From Flavobacteriales bacterium (GTDB lineage: Bacteria; Bacteroidota; Bacteroidia; Flavobacteriales_F; PHOS-HE28), in NCBI GenBank assembly GCA_016716605.1, contig JADJWA010000001.1, forward strand, positions 2,897,001 to 2,961,000: DNA of 64,000 nucleotides, given 5' to 3'. Both the position numbers and the translations under genes were made by a program. The notes under the pieces were generated by a model. That model was not told the origin of the DNA, made no database searches, and saw only the letters and a list, made by a program, of their open reading frames with translations. Within the stretch, counting starts at the first letter, position 1, and the number at the start of each line of letters is the position of its first letter. Positions 61,637 to 64,000 of this stretch are shown in pieces.

Positions 61637-61673
61637 GCTCATTGGTTGACAACGGTCCGGAGCGTGGTAAGGA

Positions 61674-62441
61674 TCACAGGTCCTTCTGCCTGAATACCCG
61701 CATGGCCGACCAGCTCGGTACAATCACCCAGACCATCATGATCAGCCCTGCCACGGCCATGCCCATCTGAGTGCCGAAGAAGTTCTTGTAGATGGCGCCG
61801 CTGTAACCCATCATGGCGGCGAGGTCCACCTGCAGCATCACCATGATGCGCGCGAGGTCGATGGGATTGATACCGGCAAAAGGCACTACGAAGGGCTCTA
61901 TGGGGTAGTCACTGAGCGTGAACATGCCCCACATCAGCAAAGCATCGTACACCAGAACGAGGAGGAACCAAATGGCCAGCGCCACGCCAACACCTCGAGC
62001 CTTCTCCCGTTGCTTCAGCGCGATCAAGGCGCCAAGGGAGATGAAGACCAGCACCAGGCCGGAGCCACTGAGCGATAGCACAAGAGCAGCGAGGGTAGGG
62101 GAGTGGACCAGCAGAGGCAAGCCGAGACCAATGGCTTGGGCAAGCAGCAGCGCGACTGCCAATGCCAGGACCTGTCCGCCGAGGATGGCGCCGCGACGCA
62201 TGGGCTGCACGGCCAGCAGTTGCGTGAATTCCTGGATGTCGTAGAAATAGACTACGGTGAATACCAATGCGATCAACGGTACCAGCGCCATGACCACTTG
62301 CACCAGGCTGAGCAAGGCCTTCGTCGGGTCGCCTTCCAATGAGAATAGACCTTGTGCGACCAGCAGCATCAGCAACGCATATCCTAAGACGAAGCGGTTG
62401 CGCGCCAGATCGATGAGCGTGTATTTGAAGACTTTCAGCAT
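61674..62441 (-). CDS. nosY: NosY ABC transporter permease
   Basis: 255 residues with six membrane helices, from the ATG at 62441 (MLKVFKYTLIDLARNRF); the longer frame begins with TTG. NosY forms the membrane part of the NosDFY complex that matures nitrous oxide reductase. Recognisable features are the N-terminal amphipathic helix, DIQEFTQLLAVQPMRRG coupling-helix region and FVVPFAGINPIDLARI in the loop before the last helices. nosF lies upstream; a gap of 75 bp separates them. nosL, often next to nosY, is not present. Confidence 0.9.
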   Translation of the reverse strand: MLKVFKYTLIDLARNRFVLGYALLMLLVAQGLFSLEGDPTKALLSLVQVVMALVPLIALVFTVVYFYDIQEFTQLLAVQPMRRGAILGGQVLALAVALLLAQAIGLGLPLLVHSPTLAALVLSLSGSGLVLVFISLGALIALKQREKARGVGVALAIWFLLVLVYDALLMWGMFTLSDYPIEPFVVPFAGINPIDLARIMVMLQVDLAAMMGYSGAIYKNFFGTQMGMAVAGLIMMVWVIVPSWSAMRVFRQKDL

Positions 62442-62516
62442 TCGAAGTGCCCTCTGTTCGTTCAATATTGGCGGCTATCCACCTTGCGCGAATTCTCTAG
62501 CAACTGCAAGACATCA

Positions 62517-63251
62517 TCAGGCATTGCATAGTGCTCTGGACTCCAACATCCTTGGCAAAGCCTCCGACAAGCGCTTCGTACCCGCGCGTTCCAGGATCTC
62601 TTGAACCGGCAAAATGAACCTCAAGCTGCCCTCCTCCAAGTAGGCCACCCGATCGGCAAGTGCTTCCACTTCCTCCATCAGGTGCGAGGTGATAAGCACT
62701 GTTCCTCCGGCATCACGAACGGCAGCAGCGCGTTCCAGTACCCGCTTGGACGATAGCGGATCGAGGCCCGCTGTCGGCTCGTCCATCACCAGGATGCTCG
62801 GACGCGAGCGCAAGGCGAGAACGGCGCTCACCTTCTGCTTGGTCCCTCCGCTCAAGCTCGAAAGGCGCTTATTCAACTGAGCGGTCAATCCAAGTCCTTC
62901 CACGAGTCTGTCGTCGGGTTCGTTGTTGCTCATCCCGCGGACGTCGGCTATCATCTCGAGCAATTGGCCGATGGTGAGCGTAGCTGGATACTGTGAGATC
63001 TGTGGCATGTAGCCGATGGACGTGCGGTAGGCCGGGTCGCTGCCGATGGCCTCACCGTTCACCGTGATGCGACCCTCAGTGGGCCTCACCAATCCCAGCA
63101 GGCACTTGATCAACGTGGACTTTCCGCTGGCATTGGGGCCGATGAGCATGACGACCTCTCCGGGATGGAATGCGCACTCTACGTTGCGCAAGGCCCAGAG
63201 CTTGCCGTAGCGCTTTCCGACTCCCTCGAAGGTGATTCGCGCGTCAGTCAT
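62517..63251 (-). CDS. nosF: NosF ABC transporter ATPase
   Basis: 244 residues. Walker A IGPNASGKSTLIK, Q-loop region GYMPQISQYP, signature LSGGTKQKVS, Walker B ILVMDEPTAGLDP and switch His in LITSHLMEE. It powers the NosDFY complex that helps assemble the copper sites of nitrous oxide reductase. The ATG at 63251 overlaps the end of nosD by 8 bp. The order nosD-nosF-nosY is standard. Confidence 0.94.
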   Translation of the reverse strand: MTDARITFEGVGKRYGKLWALRNVECAFHPGEVVMLIGPNASGKSTLIKCLLGLVRPTEGRITVNGEAIGSDPAYRTSIGYMPQISQYPATLTIGQLLEMIADVRGMSNNEPDDRLVEGLGLTAQLNKRLSSLSGGTKQKVSAVLALRSRPSILVMDEPTAGLDPLSSKRVLERAAAVRDAGGTVLITSHLMEEVEALADRVAYLEEGSLRFILPVQEILERAGTKRLSEALPRMLESRALCNA

Positions 63252-64000
63252 GAGGCACGATTAGCCGCCTTGAAACGAGGACCGCCGCAATGGTGCAGAT
63301 CAACAGGACCGCTCCGGTTGCGCCTTCGGAAGCAGGGTCTGCTGCAGGCTCCGCAGCATGTTCTTCAACTCGATCATCGATGGTGCCCAACAGCACTGGC
63401 CAGCGCATCATCGGCTTATCGTCCTTCATGCTCTCAGGCGTCAGCGAAGGGATCAGGCGCTCGGCACGGTCGAGCAACGAGACAAAGAGGCTGCGCGAGA
63501 AGACCATGGCGTAGGGCTGTTTCTCGACCAGCAGGGTGAAGAAACCCAGCGGTCGGTGCGGCACATCGCCAAAGCCATCACGGTCCAGATCGTAGCCCGA
63601 GTAGCGATCCCAGAAATTCCCGTTCATGGTATTAGGGACCAGCGATCCGTTGGTGCTCACGTCGAAGGTATTGCCTGCGAACGTGTTTCCCTGGAAGTCG
63701 CAGTCGATGGCATTGGCGAAGAGCCGAAGCGCCCATCCGTTCAGCCGGAACTCATTGTCGCGCACGCTGATCCGATTGCAGCCATCGATCATGATCCCCG
63801 TGGTATTGTCCATGAACGCATTGCCGATGATATCGCCATCGTTGATCTCCTTCAGCAGTAAGCCATAAGCGCTCGCGCCCCGGTTGGCCAGGAAGCGGTT
63901 GCGGCGCATGGTGATCACCTTGCTGAACATCACCGCCACGCCGGCACCGTTATCCTCGAATCGGTTGTCCTCATAAGCGTCACGGTGACTGAACATGAAG
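63244..64000 (-). CDS. nosD: NosD copper-insertion protein, N-terminus outside window
   Basis: The C-terminal 250 or so residues of the periplasmic NosD protein; the start is beyond the right edge. The right-handed beta-helix repeats are visible (EDNRFEDNGAGVAVMFS in part, NRFLANRGASAYGLLL, GNAFMDNTTGIMIDG), followed by the NosD C-terminal hallmark NGNFWDRYSGYDLDRDG with FGDVPHRPL, and a final membrane helix near the end. It is part of the nosDFY set for nitrous oxide reductase maturation. Its presence predicts nosZ just outside the window. Confidence 0.92.
   Translation of the reverse strand, partial: FMFSHRDAYEDNRFEDNGAGVAVMFSKVITMRRNRFLANRGASAYGLLLKEINDGDIIGNAFMDNTTGIMIDGCNRISVRDNEFRLNGWALRLFANAIDCDFQGNTFAGNTFDVSTNGSLVPNTMNGNFWDRYSGYDLDRDGFGDVPHRPLGFFTLLVEKQPYAMVFSRSLFVSLLDRAERLIPSLTPESMKDDKPMMRWPVLLGTIDDRVEEHAAEPAADPASEGATGAVLLICTIAAVLVSRRLIVPHD

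Overview
The window looks like a chromosome segment of a high-GC (about 60% by eye), uncultivated-type Bacteroidota, most likely near Flavobacteriales. The evidence is type IX secretion (T9SS) sorting domains, a PorP/SprF protein, DUF5777 and DUF6132 proteins, a fused CcoN-CcoO oxidase subunit, almost no Shine-Dalgarno sequences, and promoter -7 boxes of the TAnnTTTG kind. No rRNA, tRNA, CRISPR array or insertion sequence was recognised.

Left part (1-13 kb, mostly minus strand): an envelope polysaccharide operon (asparagine synthase, GT4 glycosyltransferase, Wza, Wzc with a Tyr-Gly tail, RfbC, a WecA/TagO-like transferase, a lytic transglycosylase cut by the window edge), then dihydrolipoyl dehydrogenase, a DUF805 protein, an unknown secreted protein, DapD and RuvX. 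At 13.3-22.4 kb, plus strand: a 1168-residue T9SS-exported beta-propeller/PKD protein, its PorP/SprF partner, a TPR/OmpA/DUF1573 envelope protein, RecA and a TPR lipoprotein.

From 22.4 kb to the right edge the window is dominated by low-oxygen and nitrogen-oxide respiration: a cysteine dioxygenase-like/histidine kinase/REC-CRP/TauE operon; a Crp/Fnr regulator; cbb3 oxidase genes (ccoS, ccoNO, ccoQ, ccoP, ccoG, ccoH); a frameshifted multicopper oxidase; the iron-cluster repair protein Ric; an operon of a lysyl-oxidase-like T9SS protein with a membrane Fe-S/TPR protein, two c-type cytochrome-like proteins and a beta-barrel; a second Crp/Fnr regulator; norCBQD; an uncharacterised 611-residue protein followed by tyrosine phenol-lyase and tryptophanase; a second, divergent NorC/NorB-like pair followed by nadA and nadB; a B12-dependent class II ribonucleotide reductase; a fasciclin lipoprotein; and nosY, nosF and part of nosD.

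What ties the right half together is a repeated inverted-repeat operator, TGAC-N4-GTCA (with TGAT/ATCA variants), found by eye upstream of nearly every one of these transcription units. In most cases a TTTG/TTCG -7-like box ends about 36.5 nt from the site centre, which puts the operator near -41.5 from the inferred start of transcription. That is the class II activator position of Crp/Fnr proteins. Two sites lie between divergent genes and fit this spacing in both directions. The window therefore probably holds a large part of one FNR/DNR-type regulon, including several members of unknown function.
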